From Fontibacterium meridianamericanum (lineage in GTDB: Bacteria; Pseudomonadota; Alphaproteobacteria; Pelagibacterales; Pelagibacteraceae): a stretch of 64,000 bases of DNA. The notes beneath the pieces are model-generated. The model saw only the letters and a list, made by a program, of their open reading frames with translations. It was not told the origin of the DNA and ran no database searches. Position 1 is the first letter of the stretch. Each line of letters starts with the position of its first letter. Both the position numbers and the translations under genes were made by a program. Positions 16,995 through 27,200 of this stretch are shown here, one piece after another. The stretch covers positions 62,001 through 126,000 of the forward strand of contig CBDDYR010000002.1 of the NCBI GenBank assembly GCA_965235635.1, given 5' to 3'.

Positions 16995-19070
16995 TTAAGC
17001 CATTTTCTTTGTAACTTCGTCTTGAACATTTTGAGGCACACGATCATAATGATCAAATTGCATGGTATATTGTGCTCTACCTTGAGACATAGATCTTAAA
17101 GTGTTTACATAACCAAACATATTTGCAAGTGGAACCATAGCGTTAATAACTGCAGCATTACCTCTTTTATCTGTTGATCCAACTTGTCCTCTTCTACTGT
17201 TCAAATCTCCAATAACATCACCCATATAATCTTCAGGTGTTACAACTTCTACTTTCATAATAGGCTCTAATAATTTTGGATTTGCTTGTAAGCACAATTC
17301 TCTAAAACAATATCTCGCGGCTAATTCAAAAGCTAACGGACTAGAGTCTACTTCATGATGTAATCCGTCTAAAATTTGAACTTTGTAATCTAATAATGGA
17401 AAACCTGCTAACACTCCAGAGTCTGCAACACTCAATATTCCCTTTTCAACTCCTGGAATAAATTCTCTTGGTATTGCCCCACCTTTAATTAAATTTTCAA
17501 CAATTCTACCTTCGCCTTGAGAAAGTGGTTCGACCGCTAACTTAACTTTAGCGAATTGTCCTGCACCTCCGCTTTGCTTTTTATGAGTATATTCAAGTTT
17601 GGATGATGAAGTAATTGTTTCTCTATAGGCAACTTGAGGGGCTCCAATATTAGCTTCAACTTTAAATTCTCTTTTCATTCTATCTACAATAATTTCAAGG
17701 TGTAACTCTCCCATTCCTTTAATAATTGTTTGCCCAGATTCATTATCTGAGGAAACTCTAAAAGAAGGATCTTCTTTTGCTAAACGATTAAGAGCTTCTC
17801 CCATTTTTTCTTGGTCATTCTTAGTTTTAGGTTCTACAGCTATTTCAATAACTGGCTCAGGAAAATCCATAGACTCTAATACGATTGGATTATTTTTGTC
17901 ACAAAGGGTATGTCCTGTAATTGTATTTTTAAGACCTGCTAAAGCAACAATGTCTCCTGCGCTTGCACTTTTTATATCTTCTCTATTATTTGCATGCATT
18001 AATAACATACGACCAATTCTTTCTTCTTTTCCAGTTGAGGCATTTAGCACACCTGTTCCTGTGGACAATGTACCTGAATAAATTCTAATAAAAGTTAATG
18101 ATCCAACAAATGGATCGTTTGCTATTTTGAAAGCTAAAGCTGAAAATGGTTCTGCATCATTACATTTTCTAAGTATTTCTTCTTCAGAATTCGGTTTTGT
18201 CCCTTTAACTTGACCAACATCTTTAGGGCTTGGTAAAAAATCTACTACTGCATCTAAAATTAATTGTACTCCTTTATTTTTAAAAGCTGCTCCACAAACA
18301 ATTGGGACAAAAGCAAAAGAAATTGTTCCTTTTCTTATACATGCTTTTAATTCTGCTTCTGAAGGATCTTTACCATTAAGATAATTTTCCATTACTTTTT
18401 CATCTTGCTCAACTGCAAGTTCTACTAATTCTTTTCTATATTTTACTGCTTGTTCTTTAAGATCTGCTGGAATTTCAACATAATCAAATTTTGCTCCTAA
18501 ACTTTCATCTTGCCAAACAACACCTTTCATTGCCACAAGATCAACAACTCCTTTAAATGTACTTTCAATACCGATTGGAAGCTGAAGAACCATAGGAGTA
18601 GCGCCTAAACGCTCTTTGATCATATCAACACACATAAAAAAATTTGCTCCGGTTCTGTCTAATTTGTTAACAAAACAAATTCTTGGCACTTTATATTTAT
18701 CAGCTTGTCTCCATACTGTTTCGGATTGAGGCTCAACTCCTGCAACACCATCAAAACAAGCGACTGCTCCGTCTAAAACTTTTAAAGACCTTTCAACTTC
18801 AATAGTAAAATCGACGTGTCCAGGTGTATCTATAATGTTAATTCTATGACCTTTCCAAAAACAAGTTGTTGCAGCGGATGTAATTGTAATGCCTCTTTCT
18901 TGTTCTTGTTCCATCCAGTCCATAGTAGCAGCACCGTCATGAACTTCTCCAATTTTATGGGCTTTACCAGTGTAATACAAAATTCTTTCTGTCGTAGTAG
19001 TTTTTCCAGCATCTATATGAGCAGCGATACCTATGTTTCTATATTTATCTATTGGATATTTTTCGCTCAT
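16995..19070 (-). CDS. fusA: Elongation factor G
   Basis: Translocation GTPase. G1 AHIDAGKTTTTERIL, G3 DTPGHVDF, G4 NKLDRTGANF; the later domains include GMGELHLEIIVDRMKREF and the C-terminal SMSQGRAQYTMQFDHY. I choose the ATG at 19070 (MSEKYPIDKYRNIGI, 691 residues), four bases after the rpsG stop; the frame also has an ATG at 19094, but that adds eight residues inside rpsG that no EF-G family member needs. Lies in the str cluster with rpsL and rpsG. Confidence 0.97.
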   Translation of the reverse strand: MSEKYPIDKYRNIGIAAHIDAGKTTTTERILYYTGKAHKIGEVHDGAATMDWMEQEQERGITITSAATTCFWKGHRINIIDTPGHVDFTIEVERSLKVLDGAVACFDGVAGVEPQSETVWRQADKYKVPRICFVNKLDRTGANFFMCVDMIKERLGATPMVLQLPIGIESTFKGVVDLVAMKGVVWQDESLGAKFDYVEIPADLKEQAVKYRKELVELAVEQDEKVMENYLNGKDPSEAELKACIRKGTISFAFVPIVCGAAFKNKGVQLILDAVVDFLPSPKDVGQVKGTKPNSEEEILRKCNDAEPFSALAFKIANDPFVGSLTFIRIYSGTLSTGTGVLNASTGKEERIGRMLLMHANNREDIKSASAGDIVALAGLKNTITGHTLCDKNNPIVLESMDFPEPVIEIAVEPKTKNDQEKMGEALNRLAKEDPSFRVSSDNESGQTIIKGMGELHLEIIVDRMKREFKVEANIGAPQVAYRETITSSSKLEYTHKKQSGGAGQFAKVKLAVEPLSQGEGRIVENLIKGGAIPREFIPGVEKGILSVADSGVLAGFPLLDYKVQILDGLHHEVDSSPLAFELAARYCFRELCLQANPKLLEPIMKVEVVTPEDYMGDVIGDLNSRRGQVGSTDKRGNAAVINAMVPLANMFGYVNTLRSMSQGRAQYTMQFDHYDRVPQNVQDEVTKKMA

Positions 19071-19074
19071 AAAT

Positions 19075-19545
19075 TTACCATCTAAAATGTGCAAAAGCTT
19101 TATTTGCTTCTGCCATTTTATGTGTGTCTTCTCTTTTTTTGATAGCTGAACCTTTATTTGATGCAGCGTCTAATAGTTCTTTGAGTAATTTTTCTTGCAT
19201 ACTTTTATCTGTTCTTTTTCTTGAAGCATCTATTAACCATCGTATTGCTAAAGCTTGAGCCCTGTCAGCTCTTACATCTACTGGTACTTGGTATGTTGCT
19301 CCTCCAACTCTTCTTGATTTTACCTCTAAATTTGGCTTTACATTTTTAAGAGCATCATTAAAAACTTTGATTGGATCATCATTTGTTTTAGCTTTAATTA
19401 ACTCCAGTGTCTTATATAAAATTTTTTCAGCAACTGTTTTTTTTCCTTCGTACATTAAAGAATTCATAAATTTTGTAACGACCTTAGATTTGTAAACAGG
19501 ATCTGGACTTACATCTCTCTTTGTTTGTTTTCTTCGTCGCGACAT
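19075..19545 (-). CDS. rpsG: 30S ribosomal protein S7
   Basis: Head-assembly initiator contacting the E-site tRNA. MSRRRKQTKRDVSPDPVYKS start, VGGATYQVPVDVRADRAQAL near residues 80-99 and the C-terminal KMAEANKAFAHFRW are typical. Length 156. In E. coli S7 represses the str operon; here rpsL and rpsG are two bases apart, so an intercistronic operator would have to overlap coding sequence. Confidence 0.98.
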   Translation of the reverse strand: MSRRRKQTKRDVSPDPVYKSKVVTKFMNSLMYEGKKTVAEKILYKTLELIKAKTNDDPIKVFNDALKNVKPNLEVKSRRVGGATYQVPVDVRADRAQALAIRWLIDASRKRTDKSMQEKLLKELLDAASNKGSAIKKREDTHKMAEANKAFAHFRW

Positions 19546-19547
19546 AA

Positions 19548-19919
19548 TTATTTAGGTCTCTTAGCCCCGTATTTAGATCTTTGTTGTTTCATTTTTGTAA
19601 CACCTTGAGTATCAAGAACTCCTCGAATAGTATGATAACGAACTCCTGGTAAATCTTTAACCCTTCCACCTCTAATCATAACTACTGAGTGCTCTTGTAA
19701 GTTATGGCCTTCTCCTGGAATATAACTAGTTACTTCAAATCCATTAGATAAACGAACTCGAGCAACTTTACGTAATGCTGAGTTAGGTTTTTTAGGTGTG
19801 GTTGTATAAACTCTAGTACACACTCCTCGTTTTTGAGGTGATGCTTCTAGTGCAGGAACTTTGTTCCTCACTTTTGGTTTAACTCTTCCTCGTTTAACGA
19901 GTTGATTAATCGTTGGCAT
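19548..19919 (-). CDS. rpsL: 30S ribosomal protein S12
   Basis: Decoding-centre protein. MPTINQLVKRGR start, TPKKPNSALRKVARVRL with the lysine linked to streptomycin response in other bacteria, and HSVVMIRGGRVKDLPGVRYH with the beta-methylthiolated Asp of the family. Length 123. First gene of the str cluster: it is preceded by 191 bases holding a good promoter and a hairpin, so it probably starts its own transcript as well as receiving read-through from rpoC. Confidence 0.98.
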   Translation of the reverse strand: MPTINQLVKRGRVKPKVRNKVPALEASPQKRGVCTRVYTTTPKKPNSALRKVARVRLSNGFEVTSYIPGEGHNLQEHSVVMIRGGRVKDLPGVRYHTIRGVLDTQGVTKMKQQRSKYGAKRPK

Positions 19920-19976
19920 AATTTTAAAAAATTTTAATTATTTAAGGATAGAAAATAAGGTTGAAACCTAAAATCT

Positions 19977-20014
19977 GGTAGGAGTTTAAGTGCTCAAGAG
20001 CCTTACTTGCTACC
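19977..20014 (-). promoter_or_regulatory. Structured leader hairpin upstream of rpsL
   Basis: On the minus strand three nested pairings stack: GGTAG with CTACC at the ends (20014-20010 with 19981-19977), AAGT with ACTT inside them, and GCTC with GAGC at the tip. This gives one long imperfect hairpin in the 5' untranslated region, about 58 bases before the rpsL ATG and about 10 bases after the predicted start of transcription. No T-run follows, so it is not a simple terminator. It could be an autoregulatory ribosomal-protein site or an RNA-stability element; which one is unknown. Confidence 0.45.
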
Positions 20015-20029
20015 TTAAAAAGTTTGGGC

Positions 20030-20057
20030 ATAATACTTAAATTATGCGAAAGGTCAA
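20030..20057 (-). promoter_or_regulatory. Sigma70-type promoter for rpsL (str cluster)
   Basis: On the minus strand: -35 TTGACC (20057-20052), 16-base spacer, -10 TATTAT (20035-20030). Transcription would begin near 20023, leaving a leader of about 104 bases. The spacer and -10 are part of a perfect inverted repeat GCATAAT-N6-ATTATGC (20028-20047), which looks like an operator. The match is five of six at -35 and -10 combined with a good spacer, inside the only sizeable gap between rpoC and rpsL. Confidence 0.7.
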
Positions 20058-20110
20058 ATTGTAGTTGTATAAAAAACTATCCAATTAATATTGAAAAACT
20101 TAGCTAATTA

Positions 20111-23100
20111 CTACTTAGTAGCTTCCAATTGTTCAGGAGCTTTTGTTTTACTGTTTTGAAGCTCCATGTCTCTTTCACGAGCAATTTTAGAGTATTTAAA
20201 TGTGCTGTCTCCTGTTCCTGCAGGTATTAATCTTCCAACAATAACATTTTCTTTTAAGCCATGAAGTATATCAACTTTACCTTTGATTGCTGCCTCTGTA
20301 AGAACTCTAGTTGTTTCTTGAAATGACGCAGCAGAAATAAATGATTTGGTCTGCAATGAAGCTTTTGTAATTCCTAATAGTACCGGATCAACTTTTGCAG
20401 GGGCTTTTCCTTCTGAAACTAATTTTTTATTTAATTCATCTAGATCAATTTTATCAACTAATTCTCCTACTAGGAATGGTGTATCACCCGAAGCTTTGAT
20501 TTCAACTTTTCTTAACATCTGTCTCACGATGACTTCGATATGTTTATCGTTAATGATAACTCCTTGTAGTCGGTAAACTTCTTGAACTTCATCTATAAAA
20601 TAATTTGCAAGAGCCTCTACTCCTAAAATTCTTAAAATGTCATGAGGAGCTGGACTTCCATCTAATAAATATTCACCTTTTTTAATTTCTTCACCTGGGT
20701 TAAAGTTAACCTGTTTTCCTTTTGGAATTAAGTACGATGATTCAATTCCAGCTTTAGATTTAATTGTAATTTTAAGCTTTCCTCTGACTTCTTTGCCAAA
20801 CTCAATTTTACCATCATTCTCAGCAATGATAGCTCCCTCTTTTGGTTTTCTTGCTTCAAACAATTCAGCAACTCTTGGTAATCCACCGGTAATATCTTTT
20901 GTTTTAGAAGTTGCTTTAGGCAGTCTAGCTAATACATCTCCTGCATTAACTTTGTCTCCATCTTCAACTGATAAAATTGTTTCTGGAACAAGATAATATC
21001 TTGCTTCATTATCATCCGCTTTTTTAACAACTTTACCCTTGCTATCTCTTAATGTAATTCTTGGTTTAAGATCGATATTCTTAGATTGAGCCCTCCAATC
21101 CAAAACAACTTTAGATGAAATTCCTGTAGCTTCGTCTGTTGCATCTGTAATTGACGCTCCATCAATTAAATCTACGAAATTAACTATACCATCTGTTTCT
21201 GAAATAACCGGAAGGGTATATGGATCCCACTCGCAGATTTTTTGACCTTTTTTTACAGTTTGATCTGGTTTTGCAAAAAGCTTTGATCCATATGGAATTT
21301 TATACATCGCAACGTTTGTTCCATTTTTTTCAATAATAATTTCTGTATTTCTTCCCATTACTATTAATTCTTTTTTAGAATCCTCAATTAAGTTTTGATT
21401 AGAAACTTTTAGTATTCCTTCGGAAGGTGCTGTAATTGATGACTCTTGTTTAATTTGTGCTGTTCCTCCAACGTGGAACGTTCTCATTGTAAGCTGTGTT
21501 CCTGGTTCTCCAATTGATTGAGCTGCGATCATTCCAACGCACTCACCGATTGATACCAATCTTCCTCTTGCCAAATCTCTTCCATAACAAGTAGAACAAA
21601 TTCCATCCTTTGCTTCGCAAGTGATTGGAGAATAAACATCAATCGATTTAACTCCAGCTGAGTCCATTAACTCACATTGTTTTTCTTCAATTAATTGTTT
21701 GGCTTTAACGATTACATCTCCAGTATTTGGAGCTTTAATATCTTTTGCAGCAACCCTTCCTAAAGATCTTTCTGTTAAAGATACGATAATGTTACCACCT
21801 TCAATAATTTCACTAATATTAATGTGTTTTTTTGTTCCACAGAATTTAAGTCTTACAATAACATCTTGTGAAACGTCGCATAATCTTCTCGTTAAGTATC
21901 CAGAGTTTGCAGTTTTTAAAGCTGTATCCGCAAGTCCTTTTCGCGCTCCGTGAGTAGATGTAAAGTACTCTAAAACTGTTAAACCCTCTTTAAAGTTTGA
22001 AATGATAGGTGTTTCAATAATTTCTCCTGATGGTTTTGCCATTAGACCTCTCATACCCGCTAATTGCTTCATCTGAGCTGCTGAACCTCTAGCTCCAGAA
22101 TCAGCCATCATGAATATTGAGTTAGTTGTAATTGAACCGTCGTCTTTACTAATCTTAGAAGCAGAGATATTTTTCATCATCTCGCTTGCAATCTTATCAG
22201 TACATTTAGACCACTGATCTACAACTTTATTGTACTTTTCGCCTTTGGTAATTAAACCTTCGGAGTATTGAGTCTCATATTCTTCAACCATTTTTTTAGC
22301 ATCTGTAATAATCTGAACTTTTGACTCTGGAATAACTAAATCATCTTTTCCAAAAGATATTCCTGCTTTAAACGCATTAAGAAAACCAATGCTCATTAAT
22401 CTGTCGCAGAAAATCACAGTTTCTTTCTGGCCACAGTATCTGAAAATAATATCTATAAGTTCAGAAATTTGTTTTTTTGTTAATAATTTATTTACTAAAT
22501 CAAATGTAATTTTATGATGTTTCGGAAGGATGTCAGCTAGTAAAAATCTACCAACGCTGCTTTGATATGTTTTAAAAACTTGTTTACCTTTTTCATCGAC
22601 TGTTTCAAATCGAGATACAATTTTAGAATGGATATTTATAGATTTATTTTCAAGTCCTTGTGCAATTTCATCTAAATTTAAAAAATAACCAACTGGTTTA
22701 GTATCTTGATCACCAAAAAACTGTGACATGTAATAAATTCCTAAAACCATGTCTTGTGATGGTACGATAATAGGTTTTCCGTTTGATGGACTTAGAATAT
22801 TATTTGTAGACATCATTAATACTCTAGCCTCTAATTGAGCTTCCAAACTTAAAGGAACGTGAACTGCCATTTGATCGCCATCAAAATCAGCATTGAAAGC
22901 AGCGGTTACTAATGGATGTAATTGAATTGCTTTACCTTCAATTAACAATGGTTCAAAAGCTTGTATTCCTAACCTATGAAGCGTTGGAGCTCTATTTAAT
23001 AGCACTGGATGTTCTCTAACAACTTCCTCTAAAATATCCCAAACTTCTGATTTCTCTTTTTCTACTATTTTTTTTGCTTGCTTAATTGTCGTGGCAAGAC

Positions 23101-24271
23101 CCAATTTATCTAATTTTGCATAAATAAATGGTTTAAATAACTCTAAGGCCATTTTTTTTGGAAGGCCACATTGATGAAGTTTTAATTCTGGTCCTACAAC
23201 AATTACGGATCTTCCAGAATAATCTACTCGTTTTCCTAATAAATTTTGTCTAAAACGACCTTGTTTACCTTTAAGCATATCAGCTAAAGATTTTAGAGGT
23301 CTTTTACCAGTTCCTGTAATAACCCTTCCTCTTCTGCCATTATCAAATAAAGCATCAACTGCTTCTTGCAGCATACGTTTTTCATTTCTGACAATGATGT
23401 CCGGAGCTCTTAACTCCATTAATCTTTTTAAACGATTATTTCTATTAATGACTCTTCTATATAGATCATTAAGGTCTGAGGTTGCAAATCTTCCACCATC
23501 TAACGGAACAAGAGGTCTTAGCTCGGGTGGTATTACTGGAATTACAGTTAAAATCATCCACTCTGGTTTGTTTCCAGAATTAATAAAATTTTCAATTAAT
23601 TTTAATCTTTTAATAGTTCTTTCTTCTGCAACTTTAGAAGTAGTATTTTTTAATAATTCTCTTAATCTTTCTCTTTCAACAGTTAAATCGATAGAAGATA
23701 ACACTTCTCTAATAGCTTCAGCACCAATACCGGCAGAAAACTGATCTTCGCCATATTTTTCTTGAGCCTTTACAAGCTCTTCTTCGGTAATTAATTGATT
23801 TTTTTTAAATTCAGTTAGTCCAGGTTCAATAATGATAAAATTTTCAAAATATAAAACTTTTTCAAGATCTTTAAGTTTCATATCCATTGCCAAAGCAATA
23901 CGGCTAGGTAATGATTTTAAAAACCAAATGTGAGATACGGGAGTTGATAATTCAACGTGACCCATACGCTCTCGTCTTACATTTGCCTTGGTAACTTCTA
24001 CGCCACACTTTTCACAAATAATTCCTCTAAACTTCATACGTTTGTACTTACCGCACAAACATTCATAATCTTTTACTGGTCCAAATATTCTTGAACAAAA
24101 TAAACCATCTTTTTCTGGTTTAAATGTTCTGTAATTAATAGTTTCAGGTTTTTTAATTTCACCAAATGACCAAGATTTTATTTTTTCAGGACTAGCTAAT
24201 GAAATTTTAATATTATTAAAATTATCTTTATTAATATTTTTTTTAAATAAATTTGTTAATTCCTTGCTCAT
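20111..24271 (-). CDS. rpoC: DNA-directed RNA polymerase subunit beta'
   Basis: Catalytic half of RNA polymerase. N-terminal zinc site CLCGKYKRMKFRGIICEKCG near residues 70-90, the magnesium-binding NADFDGDQMAVH near residue 460, the second zinc site CEAKDGICSTCYGRDLARG near 890, and the trigger-loop/bridge-helix region with GEPGTQLTMRTFHVGG. Length 1386 is normal. Four bases separate it from rpoB. The frame is intact throughout. Confidence 0.99.
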   Translation of the reverse strand: MSKELTNLFKKNINKDNFNNIKISLASPEKIKSWSFGEIKKPETINYRTFKPEKDGLFCSRIFGPVKDYECLCGKYKRMKFRGIICEKCGVEVTKANVRRERMGHVELSTPVSHIWFLKSLPSRIALAMDMKLKDLEKVLYFENFIIIEPGLTEFKKNQLITEEELVKAQEKYGEDQFSAGIGAEAIREVLSSIDLTVERERLRELLKNTTSKVAEERTIKRLKLIENFINSGNKPEWMILTVIPVIPPELRPLVPLDGGRFATSDLNDLYRRVINRNNRLKRLMELRAPDIIVRNEKRMLQEAVDALFDNGRRGRVITGTGKRPLKSLADMLKGKQGRFRQNLLGKRVDYSGRSVIVVGPELKLHQCGLPKKMALELFKPFIYAKLDKLGLATTIKQAKKIVEKEKSEVWDILEEVVREHPVLLNRAPTLHRLGIQAFEPLLIEGKAIQLHPLVTAAFNADFDGDQMAVHVPLSLEAQLEARVLMMSTNNILSPSNGKPIIVPSQDMVLGIYYMSQFFGDQDTKPVGYFLNLDEIAQGLENKSINIHSKIVSRFETVDEKGKQVFKTYQSSVGRFLLADILPKHHKITFDLVNKLLTKKQISELIDIIFRYCGQKETVIFCDRLMSIGFLNAFKAGISFGKDDLVIPESKVQIITDAKKMVEEYETQYSEGLITKGEKYNKVVDQWSKCTDKIASEMMKNISASKISKDDGSITTNSIFMMADSGARGSAAQMKQLAGMRGLMAKPSGEIIETPIISNFKEGLTVLEYFTSTHGARKGLADTALKTANSGYLTRRLCDVSQDVIVRLKFCGTKKHINISEIIEGGNIIVSLTERSLGRVAAKDIKAPNTGDVIVKAKQLIEEKQCELMDSAGVKSIDVYSPITCEAKDGICSTCYGRDLARGRLVSIGECVGMIAAQSIGEPGTQLTMRTFHVGGTAQIKQESSITAPSEGILKVSNQNLIEDSKKELIVMGRNTEIIIEKNGTNVAMYKIPYGSKLFAKPDQTVKKGQKICEWDPYTLPVISETDGIVNFVDLIDGASITDATDEATGISSKVVLDWRAQSKNIDLKPRITLRDSKGKVVKKADDNEARYYLVPETILSVEDGDKVNAGDVLARLPKATSKTKDITGGLPRVAELFEARKPKEGAIIAENDGKIEFGKEVRGKLKITIKSKAGIESSYLIPKGKQVNFNPGEEIKKGEYLLDGSPAPHDILRILGVEALANYFIDEVQEVYRLQGVIINDKHIEVIVRQMLRKVEIKASGDTPFLVGELVDKIDLDELNKKLVSEGKAPAKVDPVLLGITKASLQTKSFISAASFQETTRVLTEAAIKGKVDILHGLKENVIVGRLIPAGTGDSTFKYSKIARERDMELQNSKTKAPEQLEATK

Positions 24272-24275
24272 AATT

Positions 24276-27200
24276 CTAATTTGTTAATTCAATGTTTAAA
24301 CCTAAAGATCTAATCTCTTTAATTAAGACGTTAAACGACTCTGGCACACCTGACTCAAAATCATCATCACCTTTAACAATAGTTTCGTAAACTTTTGTTC
24401 TTCCAGCAACATCGTCTGATTTAATTGTCAAAATTTCTTGTAGAGTGTAAGCGGCACCATAAGCCTCTAACGCCCAAACTTCCATTTCGCCAAATCTTTG
24501 ACCACCAAATTGAGCTTTTCCGCCTAATGGTTGTTGAGTCACTAAGCTGTATGGACCAGTAGAACGAGCATGAATTTTATCATCAACCATGTGTGCTAAT
24601 TTCAACATATAAATAATTCCAACTGTAACCTGACGATCAATTTTTTCACCTGTTCTGCCATCATATAGATCAGTTTGACCTGATTCTGGTAAACCACAGA
24701 ATTTTAACATCTCAGTTACATCTTTTACACTTGCACCATCAAAAACTGGAGTTGCAATGGGAACTCCACTAGATAGATTATGACTTAATTCGCTAAGTTC
24801 TAAATCGGATAAATTTTTAATCTCATCCGCCACATCACCTTTATAAATTTTTCCTAAATAATTTTTTAATTCTTCTTTTTTAGATGAATTTTTTTGAACA
24901 TCTTCAATTAATTTTTTTATTTTCTCACCCATTTCAGAACAAGCCCATCCTAAATGAGTTTCTAAAATTTGCCCTACGTTCATACGACTTGGAACTCCTA
25001 GTGGATTTAAAACTATATCAACAGGTCTACCATCTCTCGTATAAGGCATGTCTTCTGCAGGAACAATTCGACTTATAACTCCTTTGTTACCATGTCTTCC
25101 AGCCATTTTATCTCCTGCCTGTAGTTTTCTTTTCATAGCTACAAAAACTTTAACCATCTTCATTACACCAGGTAATAACTCATCTCCTTTTTGAATTTTA
25201 TCAACCTGATCTTCAAATCGAGTTTGAATATCTTTTTTTGCTTTTACAAATTGTTCTTTTAAAATTGCTAAATTAGACTGAATTTTTTTATCTTCGATAA
25301 TTAATTTAAACAATTCATTTGCTGATAATTCGGATAAATTATCTTCTGATAAAACTGTACCTTTTTTTAAAGATTTAAAATCTTCATCAAGCTTAGTAGA
25401 AACTAAAGTACTTTTTACTCTAGTCTTTATATTTGATTCTAATATTTCTTCTTCAGCATTTTTATCATTTTGAACCGACTCAATTTCTGCTCTTTCAATA
25501 GAAATTGCTCTTTCGTCTTTTTCAATTCCGTGTCTATTAAATACTCTAACTTCAACTACAACACCATTTGTTCCAGAAGGCATTTTTAAGGAAGTGTCTC
25601 TTACGTCAATAGCTTTTTCCCCAAAAATTGCTCTTAATAATTTTTCTTCTGCATTAACAGGAGAATCTCCTTTTGGAGTTACTTTTCCAACTAATATATC
25701 CCCTGGTTTTACCTCTGCTCCAACATAAACAACTCCAGATTCATCTAAATTTATTAGATTTTCCTCAGCTGTATTAGGGATATCTCTTGTAATTTCTTCA
25801 GGACCAAGTTTTGTATCTCTAGCCATAACACTATATTCTTCAATATGAATCGAAGTAAATACATCATCTGTTACGCATCTTTCGGAAATTAATATAGAGT
25901 CCTCAAAATTGTAGCCACGCCAAGGCATGAACGCTACCATCACATTTTTACCCAAAGCTAATTCACCAAACTGCGTTGAAGGGCCATCTGCAATAACATC
26001 ACCTTTTCTAATTTTATCACCAACTTTAACTAAGGGTCTTTGATTGATGCAAGTATTTTGATTGGATCTTTGAAATTTACTTAAGTTATAAATATCAACA
26101 CCAGACTTTGTAAGATCTTTTTCGCTAGTTACTCTAACTACAATTCTTTTTCCATCAATTTTATCAACAATACCATCTCGTTTTGCAACTAAAGTTGCTC
26201 CGGAGTCTACAGCAACATCTTTTTCAATTCCTGTTCCAACTAATGGAGATTCATTTTTAATTAATGGAACTGCTTGCCTCATCATATTTGATCCCATCAA
26301 TGCTCTATTAGCGTCATCGTTTTCCAAGAAAGGAATTAAAGCTGCCGCAACTGATACAACTTGTTTAGGTGAAACGTCCATAAAATCAACATTCTCAGGT
26401 TTTGCTAATTCAAATCCTAAAGATTTTCTGCACGACACTAAATCATCAACAAATGTATTATCTTTATTTAACTGAGAGTTTGCCTGAGCAATTGTATATT
26501 TGCCCTCTTCCATTGCAGATAAATAATGAATCTCTTTTGTAACTTTGCCATTAACAACTTTTCTATAAGGACTTTCAATAAAACCATATTTATTAATCCT
26601 TGAGTAAGTCGCTAAACTATTAATTAAACCAATATTTGGCCCCTCTGGTGTTTCAATTGGGCAAATTCTTCCATAATGAGTCGGATGAACATCTCGAACT
26701 TCAAATCCAGCTCGTTCTCTATTTAATCCTCCAGGACCAAGAGCTGATACTCTTCTTTTATGAGTAATTTCAGCAAGTGGATTTGTTTGATCCATAAATT
26801 GAGATAATGGAGAAGTTCCAAAAAACTCTTTAAGACAAGCAGCAATTGGTTTTGCATTTATCAAATCTTGTGGCATCACTGAATCAATCTCTACTGAAGC
26901 CATTTTTTCTTTAATGGCTCTTTCCATTCTTATTAATCCAATTCTAAATTGATTTTCTACGAGTTCACCGACCGATCTAAGTCTACGATTTCCGAGATGA
27001 TCAATATCATCTACTTCACCTTTTCCATCTTTAAGGTTCAACATATGTCTTACGATTTCAACAATATCCTCTTTTCTAAGAACAGTTAATTTTGGATCAC
27101 AATCAAGATCCATTCTTGCATTCATTTTTACGCGACCTGTTTCTGACAGGTCATATCTCGTGTGATTAAAAAATAGATTTCCAAATAAATTTTTAGCAGT

